This document shows positions 38,962 to 48,005 of a stretch of 64,000 bases of DNA, piece after piece. The DNA lies in the NCBI GenBank assembly GCA_019637335.1, contig JAHBVV010000011.1, forward strand, positions 1 through 64,000. Reading direction: 5' to 3'. The position numbers and the translations under genes are program-made. Under the pieces are notes generated by a model. That model saw only the letters and a list, made by a program, of their open reading frames with translations. It was not told the origin of the DNA and ran no database searches. The stretch's first letter is position 1. Every line of letters begins with the position of its first letter. The DNA comes from Candidatus Hydrogenedentota bacterium (GTDB lineage: Bacteria; Hydrogenedentota; Hydrogenedentia; Hydrogenedentales; JAEUWI01).

Positions 38962-41679
38962 TCAGCCCCCAGGCCCCAGGAGGGCTTCCAGCCGGGTTTG
39001 CGCTTGGGGCGGCGCGGCCTCGCGTATGGGCCCGCGCCCGGCGAGATCGGTGAGGATGGCCATGGCCTCCTCCGTCATGGGGAATTCGCCGGGATAGTCG
39101 AGCCACTCTGTATGGCCGTCCATGTAGAGCACGTTGCCGCCGCGGAGTTGACCGTGGTTGTCGGGCCATTCCACGAGCACGGGAATATTTTTCTGGGAAG
39201 ACCGGGCTGCGCCGGGATTGTTGATATCGGTAATTAGAAAGCGCTCAACCCCTTCGCGCAGGCGGTAGACGGTTTCTTCGCCCACGGCCAGGTCTTCGGT
39301 GAAATCTCCGCCATCCGCAATCTGCTGCCCGTATGCCGTGGCGAATCGCTCCAGCGCTTCCTGATCGCGTATCACGTAGCCCAAGTAGGCGTAGCTGTGA
39401 TCGTCCGCCGCCGGTTGGCGGTAGGCATTCGCGGAACCGGGGCAATTCAACAGCCGCAGTTCGCGCAGGTCATACTTGAGGAACCGCGCGTCATCCATCA
39501 TGAGTGTACCGCCCTCGGCGGAGAGGGGCGGGAAAAACTCGCCCTCGGCGGTGCTGGCATAGATCTTGAAGGCGAGGCCGACTTGCTTCTCGGCACTCGC
39601 GCAGAGACCATGATCGTAGTCATGGAAGCTTTGAAAACGGGGCACGGTCCACGAGGTGGTCGGGGTCCAGTCAGCAAGGCCATCGAGGGCGGCGATGGTG
39701 GCTTCGGTCATGGGGAACTTGCCGGGATACTCGATCCACTCCACATGGCCATCCATATAAAGGACGTGGCCACCGGTGTAGCCTTCATGATTGCCGGGCC
39801 ACTCGATCATGACGGGAATAGTGCGCCGTGGCACGTAAAGAAAGGGGGAGGGCTCGCCATATTCCAGGACGTAGCGCTCGATGCGCTCGCGAATACGCAC
39901 CATGGTGTCTCCGTAACTCATTTCAATGGCGATATCGTCCGAAAAGTCGCCACCCCCGGCGATCTCATTGCCATAGGCCGTGACAAACTGCTGCACGTCG
40001 CTGTCGTTGAGGAGCACATAGCCAAGATACACGTAGTGGCGGTCATCCAGCATCTCAACGGCGGCGCCGTCGACGCCCGCTCCCGGGCACACCCCAATTT
40101 CGCGATCAACCATATATTCGGGATAGACCTCCGCGTCGCGGGCGACCAGCTCGCCGGGTACCAGGGAGAGGGGTGGCCAGACATATCCTTGATGCTCATT
40201 GGCATACATTTTTTGCACAAGCGACCATTGATTCAGATTAGACGCACAATCGTTACGATAGGGGACGGGTAGCACGGTCGAATCCGCCCAAGTCGTCGCC
40301 GGGCTGTTTTGCGCCAGGCCCCGGAGGGTCGTGATGACCGTCTCGGTCATGGGGAATTCACCCGGATAGGGCATCCATTCCACGTGGCCGTCCAGAAAGA
40401 GAACGTTGCCGCCGCTTTCACTTTCGTGATTCTCGGGCCACTCCAGCAAGACCGGTATGCTTTTCTGCGTGATGCCGGGCTGGGTCGGATCGGGCGGCCC
40501 CTGGGGGATGGCCTCCACGATGTCCTCGCGCAGCCGGAGCAGGGCATTCCCATAGCTGGTCGCGATGTCGAGGTCGCCGGTGAATTCGCCGTCCGCGGCG
40601 ATGACTTGAGTGTAGGCTGCGGCAAACTGCTGGACGTCACTTTCGGTCAGCATCAGATAGCCCAGGTAGGCATAGTGGACGTCATCGAAGAAGGGCAGAG
40701 GATCATCGGATTCACGGCCCGGGCACGTGTACACAATCGGGTCGTTTATATACTCGGGATAAACGGCCTCCGGGGCCAACATGAGCCGCCCGCCCGCATT
40801 ACTCAAGGGAGGGAGAAATTTCCCCTGGTTATTATTGGCAAACATCGTGTTCACGAGTCCCAAATGCCTCATGTTGTTGCCGCATCGGCCGGGCAGCGGG
40901 CTGGTCGTAGCATAGGGATAGTTTTCAAGGAATTCATTGGGCGCCCAGTCCGTGGGCGGGGTGTGATTGGCCAGCCCCGCCAGAACAGCGAAGGCTTCTT
41001 CGGTTATGGGGAATTTCTCGCCAAAATGGACGAATTTCACGTGCCCGTCCATATAGAGCACATTGGAACCGTAGCGTTCGTCGTGGTTGTCGGGCCAATC
41101 CCACATGACCGGAATCGTAGATCGGAGATTGGCCCCGGCCCCCGGGCTATTGACGTCGGTAATCAGAAAACGCTCGATGCCTTCGCGCAGGCGAAAGACG
41201 CTGTTACCGTAGCTTGTCGTTCCGGGCAAGTTGCCGGAAAAGTCGCCGTCGCCCGCGATCTCGGTGCTGTAAGCATCGGCGAAGGCCACGAGGTCGGCCT
41301 GCTCCGTCAGCAGATAACCCGTGTAGACGTAGTACTGGTCGGTGAATGGATTTTCCGGCCGCTCGCCCGCCGGTCCCGGGCAATTGAGTATGGTACCGTC
41401 CCGAAGTATTTCAGGATAGACCTCTTCCCAGGGAAACATGAGATTTCCCCCTTCACTGCTCAGAAGGGGAAAGGTATTTCCCTTAGACGAGTTCGCATAC
41501 ATTTTGAAGACAATTCCCATTTGCTTGAGATTGTTTTGGCATGACGCGGAAAGGGCCGAGCGGAGGGGGGCGAAGCGATCGAATTCCCAGACGGCGCGGG
41601 TCAGCCCATAGGCCAGGCCCGCGATCGGGAGGGCGGCCACAAGCAAAACGGGAAGTGGAATGCGCTTCAAAACACCCAT
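38962..41679 (-). CDS. Exported protein with four tandem pseudopilin-like head modules
   Basis: A 905-residue protein. Residues about 8-28 form one membrane helix (LPVLLVAALPIAGLAYGL) with no prepilin cleavage site. Four repeats of about 215 residues follow (roughly 47-265, 266-490, 491-705, 706-905). Each has an N-terminal helix like the one after a pilin stem (NNLKQMGIVFKMYAN; MRHLGLVNTMFAN; LNQWSLVQKMYAN; KQVGLAFKIYAS), a central P-x-Y-Y/CPG region, and ends with N/H-VLYMDGH-V/T-E/K. The D-G-H end is the DUF1559/H-x9-DG pseudopilin signature. Normally each head has its own stem. A promoter (TTGTAT-17-TATAGT) is upstream. Probably anchored in the inner membrane and exposed outside; function unknown. 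Confidence 0.8.
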   Translation of the reverse strand: MGVLKRIPLPVLLVAALPIAGLAYGLTRAVWEFDRFAPLRSALSASCQNNLKQMGIVFKMYANSSKGNTFPLLSSEGGNLMFPWEEVYPEILRDGTILNCPGPAGERPENPFTDQYYVYTGYLLTEQADLVAFADAYSTEIAGDGDFSGNLPGTTSYGNSVFRLREGIERFLITDVNSPGAGANLRSTIPVMWDWPDNHDERYGSNVLYMDGHVKFVHFGEKFPITEEAFAVLAGLANHTPPTDWAPNEFLENYPYATTSPLPGRCGNNMRHLGLVNTMFANNNQGKFLPPLSNAGGRLMLAPEAVYPEYINDPIVYTCPGRESDDPLPFFDDVHYAYLGYLMLTESDVQQFAAAYTQVIAADGEFTGDLDIATSYGNALLRLREDIVEAIPQGPPDPTQPGITQKSIPVLLEWPENHESESGGNVLFLDGHVEWMPYPGEFPMTETVITTLRGLAQNSPATTWADSTVLPVPYRNDCASNLNQWSLVQKMYANEHQGYVWPPLSLVPGELVARDAEVYPEYMVDREIGVCPGAGVDGAAVEMLDDRHYVYLGYVLLNDSDVQQFVTAYGNEIAGGGDFSDDIAIEMSYGDTMVRIRERIERYVLEYGEPSPFLYVPRRTIPVMIEWPGNHEGYTGGHVLYMDGHVEWIEYPGKFPMTEATIAALDGLADWTPTTSWTVPRFQSFHDYDHGLCASAEKQVGLAFKIYASTAEGEFFPPLSAEGGTLMMDDARFLKYDLRELRLLNCPGSANAYRQPAADDHSYAYLGYVIRDQEALERFATAYGQQIADGGDFTEDLAVGEETVYRLREGVERFLITDINNPGAARSSQKNIPVLVEWPDNHGQLRGGNVLYMDGHTEWLDYPGEFPMTEEAMAILTDLAGRGPIREAAPPQAQTRLEALLGPGG

Positions 41680-41736
41680 GGGAGAGTTCCCCTGAATTTT
41701 AAATAGAACGTGTCAGATGTTAATGCTGGGAGATAC

Positions 41737-41817
41737 ACTATAGCCCTTTGGTCCAAAAAATACAACGTTTATCAGGAGGTCATAACCATTGCCTATTTAT
41801 GAAATACCTGCTACAAT
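41737..41817. promoter_or_regulatory. Divergent promoters between two surface-protein genes
   Basis: Minus strand: TTGTAT (41765-41760) and TATAGT (41742-41737), 17 bp apart, for the four-module protein. Plus strand: TTGCCT (41789-41794) and TACAAT (41812-41817), 17 bp apart, for the 1431-residue protein. The two -35 boxes lie 23 bp apart, so a shared regulator is possible. Confidence 0.7.
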
Positions 41818-41872
41818 CGGAATCTGTTAGCTTGGGAACTTCCGTTTCGACCTTCTACGGGAAAGGTCTTCC

Positions 41873-44800
41873 ATGATCTCTTTTCGACTCGCGGTTGCGG
41901 CGCTCTTGATTTCCGGCGCCGCGCACGCCGAAGTATTCCGTGTGGCCATAGATGCCGGCGCCGCCGCGCCGGATGGAGCGACCTGGTCCACGGCGTACCC
42001 GACCATACAGGCCGGCGTAAACGCGGCCTACGACGCGGGCGGCGGCGAGGTCTGGGTCGCCGCGGGGGTCTATTCCGGATCGGCGGGCGATCCCCTGAGA
42101 AGCGACAACACCCCGGCGGGGGACACCACGGTGATCCTGCGGGAAGGCGTCTATCTCTACGGTGGCTTCAACGGTTCCGAGAACGCTCTGGGCCAACGGG
42201 ACTGGATCGAGAACCCGACCGTCATCGACGGCCTCGACCTGCGCCGGGGCATTTTCAGCACCGCCATTCCCCTCGGGAAAGCGGCGGTCGACGGTTTCGT
42301 CATAAGGCGGGGCCGCGCCAATTTGGGTGCGGGCATGTACAGCGACCAGTCCACGCCCTTTATTGCCCACTGCCGCTTCGAAGACAACCATGCAACTCTT
42401 CATGGCGGGGGGCTCTACGCCGATGCGTCCGCGGATATACTAAGTTTCTATTACGGGATAGATCCCGCCATCTGGGACGTGGAGTTTCGGGGCAACTCCG
42501 CCGCGATTGGCGGTGGCGGCGTGTATTCCATGAGCGAATGGTTGCTCTTTGAGGACTGTCTCTTTTTTCGGAATCAGGCAGCGATCGGCGGCGCGTTTTA
42601 CGATGGGGGCACGGGCACGTCGTTCAAACGCTGTACCTTCAAGGAAAATACGGCGGCGGATGTGGGCGGCGGCTATGCCTTCGAAGGCGAAGCGAGCACC
42701 GAATTCACCAACTGTATTCTCGGCAACAATAGCGCGGGCGTCGCCGGCGGCGCGATATACCACGGCGGACACCGCGTGTCCTTGACCTACTGCACCGTGG
42801 CCCACAACACGGCGCCCCAGGGCGGGGGCGTATACGGCGATCCGGCCTTCCCCCTCATCTTAAACAGTATCCTGTTCGCCAACGGGGCCAGCAATGTGGT
42901 GGAAAACACCGTCACACCCTACAACACGCTGGCCTCCAACGTGGAACAGAAGACGCCCGACGAGAGTCAGGGACGTATCGACGGGGACCCGAATTTCGCC
43001 GATGGCCCCCTGGGCTTTTTCGGGCTTCGCCCCGGGTCACCCAGCCGCGATGCCGGCATCAGCGGTTGGGCGGCGGAAGTGGGCGGCTACCATCTCCAGA
43101 CTATCCCCATCTGGCGGGAGCTGTCTGAAGACATCGACGCCAATGAACGTCCCCAGGGCGTTGGCTTCGATATGGGGGCCTACGAAATCCACCCCTTCGC
43201 CGCCGAGGGAGATTCCGATAACGATGGGTTGCGCGACACGTGGGAGCAATACTATTTCGGGACGCTGGGCCGGGACGGAACGGGTGACTTCGACGGGGAC
43301 GGACTGACCGACCTGGAAGAGTTCCTCCTCGGCACGAACCCATTGGAAAAGGACACGGACGGCGACGGCTTCGACGATAAGGTGGAGCGTGATGCTGGGT
43401 CGGACCCCTTGGATCCGGATAGCACACCCTCCGAGATAGTCGAATTTCCAGACGCGGGCCTGGAGGCGGCGGTGCGCGCGGCGATCGGCAAGCCGGCGGG
43501 CGATATTCTGAAAACCGATCTGGTGGGGCAGGGCTTTGTGTCGCTCTCGGTAACCGACGCCTCGATTAGCGATCTAAGCGGACTGGAACACTGCACGGAC
43601 CTCACGTTCTTGCGGTTGGACAGGAACGAGATTGCCGATATTGAAGCGCTCAAGCCGTTGGTGTCTCTGCGGACACTAGCGCTGACCGGCAATGCGGTAT
43701 CCGACCTGACGCCCCTCGCGGGGCTTGCCGAGTTGAGCTTACTTCAACTTGGGGTCAATGCGATCTCAGACCTTGCGCCTTTGTCAGAACTTTCGGCACT
43801 CAGAACCCTCGGGCTTCTCCATAACGAGATTTCGGACCTGAGCCCGCTCGCGGGACTCGATTCGCTGGAGCAACTGACTATATCGCATAATGCGTTGACA
43901 AGTATCCAGCCGATCAGCAGCATGTCCGGACTCACCAAAGTCGACATCGCGAACAATGATGTCAGTGACTTGGAACCGCTGGCCGCCCTTTCCAATCTGA
44001 ATACGCTGCAGGTGGACCACAACGTCATTTCCAGTCTGACGCCCCTTTCCGGCCTCACGAAGTTGAGCTATCTCTCGGTCTATGGCAACGATATTTCGGA
44101 CATCAGTCCCCTCGCGGGGTTGGGCCAACTCGCGACCTTCAATGCGGGCGACAACGCCATTTCCGATCTTAGCGCCCTGGAAAACCTGACGGAACTCACG
44201 TTTCTCAATGTGCTGGCCAACAACATTGTGGATCTCTCGCCCCTGTCGGATCTCGACAAATTGATCTTCCTCGGACTCAGCGCCAACCCGATAGCGGATG
44301 TCTCTCCGCTGGCGGGCCTCGTAAATCTGGAACAATTCTATATTCGCGACTGCGGGCCGCTGGATTTCTCGGCCCTTTCCGGGCTTGTGAAACTTCGTTC
44401 CTTCGACGCTTCGGGCAATGGTGTTGGCGATATCGCGTTCGTGGGCGGCATGACCAGCTTGACAATACTCACCCTCTCCAACAACGACATCCGCGACATT
44501 TCGGCCTTAGCAGCATTGATTAACTTGGCGGAATTGCGACTGCAAAAAAACCCCATATTTGACATAGACACCCTCGTGAATAATCCGGGTCTTGGTACGG
44601 GTGACCTGATTGACCTGACTTTTACCCCGCTGACCCAAACGGCCCTCTGCATCGACATTCCCGAACTCATCGATCGCGGTGTCGATGTGCATTTCCTCAC
44701 GGGAACCGGTAGTTGCGGCGATGACCTGGATGGCGACGGCCTTGCCGGGGCCTATGAGTTGTATATTGGCACACGTCCCGACCTCGCGGACACGGATGGG

Positions 44801-46168
44801 GATGGCGTAAATGACGGCGACGAAGTTCGCGCTGGCACCGACCCGCTCGTTCCTGACAATGTCGGCGAAGGCGAGGGAGAGGGCGAGGGAGAGGGCGAGG
44901 GAGAAGGCGAGGGAGAAGGAGAGGGAGAAGGAGAGGGAGAAGGAGAGGGAGAAGGAGAGGGTGAAGGTGAGGGTGAAGGTGAGGGTGAAGGTGAAGGTGA
45001 GGGTGAAGGCGAGGGTGAAGGAGAAGGTGAAGGAGAAGGTGAAGGGGAAGGTGAAGGGGAAGGTGAAGGGGAAGGCGAGGGTGAAGGAGAAGGTGAAGGC
45101 GAGGGCGAAGGAGAGGGTGAAGGAGAAGGAGAAGGAGAAGGTGAAGGGGAAGGTGAAGGCGAAGGAGAGGGTGAAGGAGAGGGTGAAGGAGAAGGTGAAG
45201 GAGAAGGTGAAGGGGAAGGTGAAGGCGAAGGAGAGGGTGAAGGAGAGGGCGAGGGTGAAGGAGAGGGAGAGGGCGAAGGAGAGGGCGAAGGAGAAGGCGA
45301 GGGAGAAGGAGAAGGAGAAGGTGAGGGAGAAGGAGAGGGTGAAGGAGAGGGCGAAGGAGAAGGCGAGGGAGAGGGCGAAGGAGAAGGTGAGGGAGAAGGA
45401 GAGGGCGAAGGAGAGGGCGAAGGAGAGGGTGAAGGAGAGGGTGAAGGAGAGGGTGAAGGAGAGGGCGAAGGAGAGGGCGAAGGAGAGGGCGAAGGAGAGG
45501 GCGAGGGAGAGGGCGAGGGAGAGGGCGAGGGAGAGGGCGAAGGAGAGGGAGAAGGTGAAGGTGAAGTCCTGATACCGGAAGCCAACTTTGTTGCCGATAC
45601 GACGCGCGGTCGAGCACCCCTTACGGTAGCGTTTACCGATCAGTCCTCGGTGGACAGCGGTCTGATAAGTCGCTGGTATTGGGATTTTGGTGACGGTGGA
45701 ACGTCCGAAGAGCAACACCCGACCTACACCTATCAGCGCCCCGGAAACTACACCGTTTCACTTTGGGTCTACGCGGAGGATGACGATACGGGCGACGAAC
45801 TCATCCGGAAAAACTATATTAACGTGCAAGGGGGCGGAGGAAATGGTCAGGGGCGACGCCAGATCGCGCAGGCCCTCCTGGGCAACCTGGTCGCGGCGGA
45901 TCTTGATGGCGACGGGAGTTTGAGCTTCGACGAGGTCAGGGCCGTTCTCGGAGACTTGTCCCAGGCGGAATTTGACGATATCGACACCAACGGCGACGGC
46001 TATCTGGATGTTGGCGAACTAGAGGCCGCGTTGACCCCGTCGCCTCCCCCCGGCTGCGCATTCGGAAAGCGGGGCGCGGATTGGTCACGCATGCTCAGCG
46101 ACGCTTTCCTGCTCGGCCTCGCGCTCGTCGTGTTGGTCGGATGGCGCGGAGGACGGCAGGGCTCGTAA
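41873..46168 (+). CDS. 1431-residue surface protein: beta-helix, LRR, (Gly-Glu)117, PKD, EF hand
   Basis: Domains in order: Sec signal ([19 protein letters not shown]); parallel beta-helix with polymorphic-membrane-type repeats to about 430 ([20 protein letters not shown]); calcium-binding thrombospondin-type turns ([25 protein letters not shown]) at about 440-515; some 16 internalin-like 22-residue LRRs ([20 protein letters not shown] type) at about 520-955; another DxDGDG turn set; 117 Gly-Glu dipeptides (residues 998-1231, bases 44864-45565); a PKD domain ([21 protein letters not shown]); two EF hands ([24 protein letters not shown]); and a C-terminal Cys, hydrophobic helix and Arg cluster resembling a sorting/anchor tag. 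Probably a cell-surface adhesin or carbohydrate-binding protein. Confidence 0.85.
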   Translation: MISFRLAVAALLISGAAHAEVFRVAIDAGAAAPDGATWSTAYPTIQAGVNAAYDAGGGEVWVAAGVYSGSAGDPLRSDNTPAGDTTVILREGVYLYGGFNGSENALGQRDWIENPTVIDGLDLRRGIFSTAIPLGKAAVDGFVIRRGRANLGAGMYSDQSTPFIAHCRFEDNHATLHGGGLYADASADILSFYYGIDPAIWDVEFRGNSAAIGGGGVYSMSEWLLFEDCLFFRNQAAIGGAFYDGGTGTSFKRCTFKENTAADVGGGYAFEGEASTEFTNCILGNNSAGVAGGAIYHGGHRVSLTYCTVAHNTAPQGGGVYGDPAFPLILNSILFANGASNVVENTVTPYNTLASNVEQKTPDESQGRIDGDPNFADGPLGFFGLRPGSPSRDAGISGWAAEVGGYHLQTIPIWRELSEDIDANERPQGVGFDMGAYEIHPFAAEGDSDNDGLRDTWEQYYFGTLGRDGTGDFDGDGLTDLEEFLLGTNPLEKDTDGDGFDDKVERDAGSDPLDPDSTPSEIVEFPDAGLEAAVRAAIGKPAGDILKTDLVGQGFVSLSVTDASISDLSGLEHCTDLTFLRLDRNEIADIEALKPLVSLRTLALTGNAVSDLTPLAGLAELSLLQLGVNAISDLAPLSELSALRTLGLLHNEISDLSPLAGLDSLEQLTISHNALTSIQPISSMSGLTKVDIANNDVSDLEPLAALSNLNTLQVDHNVISSLTPLSGLTKLSYLSVYGNDISDISPLAGLGQLATFNAGDNAISDLSALENLTELTFLNVLANNIVDLSPLSDLDKLIFLGLSANPIADVSPLAGLVNLEQFYIRDCGPLDFSALSGLVKLRSFDASGNGVGDIAFVGGMTSLTILTLSNNDIRDISALAALINLAELRLQKNPIFDIDTLVNNPGLGTGDLIDLTFTPLTQTALCIDIPELIDRGVDVHFLTGTGSCGDDLDGDGLAGAYELYIGTRPDLADTDGDGVNDGDEVRAGTDPLVPDNVGEGEGEGEGEGEGEGEGEGEGEGEGEGEGEGEGEGEGEGEGEGEGEGEGEGEGEGEGEGEGEGEGEGEGEGEGEGEGEGEGEGEGEGEGEGEGEGEGEGEGEGEGEGEGEGEGEGEGEGEGEGEGEGEGEGEGEGEGEGEGEGEGEGEGEGEGEGEGEGEGEGEGEGEGEGEGEGEGEGEGEGEGEGEGEGEGEGEGEGEGEGEGEGEGEGEGEGEGEGEGEGEGEGEGEGEGEVLIPEANFVADTTRGRAPLTVAFTDQSSVDSGLISRWYWDFGDGGTSEEQHPTYTYQRPGNYTVSLWVYAEDDDTGDELIRKNYINVQGGGGNGQGRRQIAQALLGNLVAADLDGDGSLSFDEVRAVLGDLSQAEFDDIDTNGDGYLDVGELEAALTPSPPPGCAFGKRGADWSRMLSDAFLLGLALVVLVGWRGGRQGS
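44864..45565 (+). repeat. 702-bp hexamer repeat encoding (Gly-Glu)117
   Basis: 117 uninterrupted GGN-GAR hexamers. Seven codon combinations are mixed (GGCGAG, GGAGAG, GGAGAA, GGTGAA, GGTGAG, GGGGAA, GGCGAA), so the array is varied at synonymous sites while every dipeptide is Gly-Glu. That points to selection on the protein and not only to replication slippage. Confidence 0.95.
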
Positions 46169-46474
46169 TGCTATCAAGTACTGTAAGGCGTCGGTTGGAA
46201 TGGGAATGGCCGTCAAGCGTCCTCGCTTGACACGCCACCCCGCCAGGCCGCCACAAAGGATCGCGGGCATTCCTGCCCGCGGCAACGGAGGCCCCGGACA
46301 ACCCAATACCGCGTAGTTCAATTTCACACCACACCCCCGTGCCACGCGATCGCGCTCCAGCGCGTTCGTGTGCCCGGAGCAACACAAGCCCACATCTCAC
46401 CATTACCACCTCACACGAGCGGCGCAAAGTCGGATTGGGCATCCCGCCAGGCCGCGTCCCCGATAATCCACCCC
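46169..46474. repeat. Gap with two dispersed palindrome families
   Basis: 46255-46286 is a copy of the GGATCGCGGGCATTCC palindrome family and 46339-46383 a copy of the GTGCCACGCGAT...TTCGTGTG family. They lie between the convergent ends of two genes. No gene is seen. Confidence 0.7.
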
Positions 46475-46951
46475 TCACCGCCCCACCAGCCCATAAAGGC
46501 GCTCAAGCTGAACCTGGAGCGCCCCGGGCTTGCCGTGTTTCGCGTCGAGAAACGCCTTATACAGCCGGATAGTCCGCGCGGGACGCCATCGGGGGAAGAG
46601 CACGACCAGGGGGTTGTGCTCATAGTATCCGCCCCAATGCGCGATGGCGCGGGCCTCGGCCGGGTGGCGCGCCTTCCAGTCGGGCCGGGAGCGGTCAATG
46701 GCGACGCAGGCGTCCCCCAGGCGTGGAATGACCTCGTTCTCCAGGTAGGGCGCCCACACCGCGCTCTGCGTGTAGGAAAGCAAGATCCACTGCCCGGCCC
46801 GCCAGGCGCGGCGGAGCTGCCATCGTATGGTCAAGCTGCGGTAAACGTAGCGCAGGCCTATTGCCGGAAGCAGGATCAGCATAAGAAGCAAATAGAGAGG
46901 AAGGATGATCGCGAGAATGACCCAGTCCGGTAGGCGACGTGCGCGGTTCAC
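46475..46951 (-). CDS. Small membrane protein of unknown function
   Basis: I place the start at GTG 46951, because AGGAGAGG lies just upstream; this gives 158 residues. Residues about 10-33 are a strong membrane helix (VILAIILPLYLLLMLILLPAIGL). The soluble part carries WAPYLENEVIPRLGDACVAIDRSRPDW and YEHNPLVVLFPRWRPARTIRLYKAFLDAKHGKPGAL. A basic stretch follows the helix, so the C-terminus is probably cytoplasmic. No family is recognised. It is divergent from the YHS protein gene. Confidence 0.65.
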   Translation of the reverse strand: MNRARRLPDWVILAIILPLYLLLMLILLPAIGLRYVYRSLTIRWQLRRAWRAGQWILLSYTQSAVWAPYLENEVIPRLGDACVAIDRSRPDWKARHPAEARAIAHWGGYYEHNPLVVLFPRWRPARTIRLYKAFLDAKHGKPGALQVQLERLYGLVGR

Positions 46952-47089
46952 TATCCTCTCCTCTCTACAGTCCCAATCCTCAACATCCTTCAACCAGAGT
47001 ATGCATACGCGCGCCGCCGGGTTCCTCCTTTTCCACGAGCGTGATCTATACTGACCCCACAACAGGAACGCCTCGGAGGGAACGCGCAA

Positions 47090-47857
47090 ATGAACATCGA
47101 TGTCTTGTACGTGGAAGGCTGTCCGAACTACGCCGCCGCGCTGACCATGGCGCGGGAGGCCGCTGCCGAACTCGGCGTGAACGCGGACATTCAGGAGGTC
47201 CTAGTCCGCGGTCCGGAAGAGGCGCGCGCCATGCATTTCCTCGGCTCGCCGAGCATCCAGGTCGACTTCGAGGACATCGAGCCGGGCGCGGGGGAGCGGA
47301 CGGACTTCGCCTATGCCGCCCGCAGCTACGGCGGCGCGCCGCTGCCACCGCGCGCAATGCTCGTCGCGGCCATCGCGCGCGCGGCGGGCCTGGAGCCAAA
47401 CGAGGAGACCGAGTCCGCCGCCGGCAGCGAGGAGGGGCCAGCCGAGCACGCCCCGGCGCGAGCACCGGGCGAGGCGCGGGTCATCCCCACGCCGATCTGC
47501 CCCGGTTGCCTGTCGTCGCTCGTGCGGCTCGGCATGCACAAGCCCACCGCCGTGGCGCACAACTATCGGGGCCGCGAGTACTACTTCTGCTGCCGCGATT
47601 GCGTGGATCTGTTCGAGCGTGACGCCGAGCGCTACCTCCTGGAACTCAAAGACCTGATCGTATGCCCTGTATGCCTCGGCGAACGCTACCTCCGGTCGGC
47701 GGGCCTCGCCGTGGTCGACGGCGTGAGCTACTACACCTGCCGCTCGCCCCGATGCCAGGCCTACCTGGCGGAAGCGCCGGAATTCTACATGAAACGGCTC
47801 GCCGGAACAGTCAAAAACCAGGGCGTGCGCGATCACGACGGCATGCCGCTGGGCTGA
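47090..47857 (+). CDS. Thioredoxin-fold / YHS metal-binding fusion protein
   Basis: A 255-residue protein. Residues 1-100 have a thioredoxin-like fold: DVLYVEGCPNYAAALTMAREAAAELG, FLGSPSIQVDFEDIEPG and RSYGGAPLPP. After an acidic linker (about 100-135), a Cys-rich part begins CPGCLSSLVRLG, followed by a YHS domain (NYRGREYYFCCRDCVDLFERDAERYL) and two more Cys pairs (CPVCLGERY, CRSPRCQAYLAE). YHS domains bind metals and occur in copper- and mercury-handling proteins. A redox/metal trafficking role is inferred. GGAGGG lies 8 nt before the ATG. It is a stand-alone gene. Confidence 0.7.
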   Translation: MNIDVLYVEGCPNYAAALTMAREAAAELGVNADIQEVLVRGPEEARAMHFLGSPSIQVDFEDIEPGAGERTDFAYAARSYGGAPLPPRAMLVAAIARAAGLEPNEETESAAGSEEGPAEHAPARAPGEARVIPTPICPGCLSSLVRLGMHKPTAVAHNYRGREYYFCCRDCVDLFERDAERYLLELKDLIVCPVCLGERYLRSAGLAVVDGVSYYTCRSPRCQAYLAEAPEFYMKRLAGTVKNQGVRDHDGMPLG

Positions 47858-48005
47858 CGGATCATAGCCCATCGCCCGGTTTCGATTAGACTTTTGCGCG
47901 GCCCATTGCCTATCCTACCCGTTTCCAGATTGACCCGGATCCGGCCCGCGTTGAGGGGCTGCGCCTGTATCGCCCGCCGATCCGCCCGACGCCACGAGGT
48001 ATCCC

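Noticed and set aside
44752-45585. Minus-strand Pro-Ser repeat protein
   Set aside because: It is the complement of the Gly-Glu hexamer array. The plus frame has a signal peptide and flanking domains; the minus frame has none.
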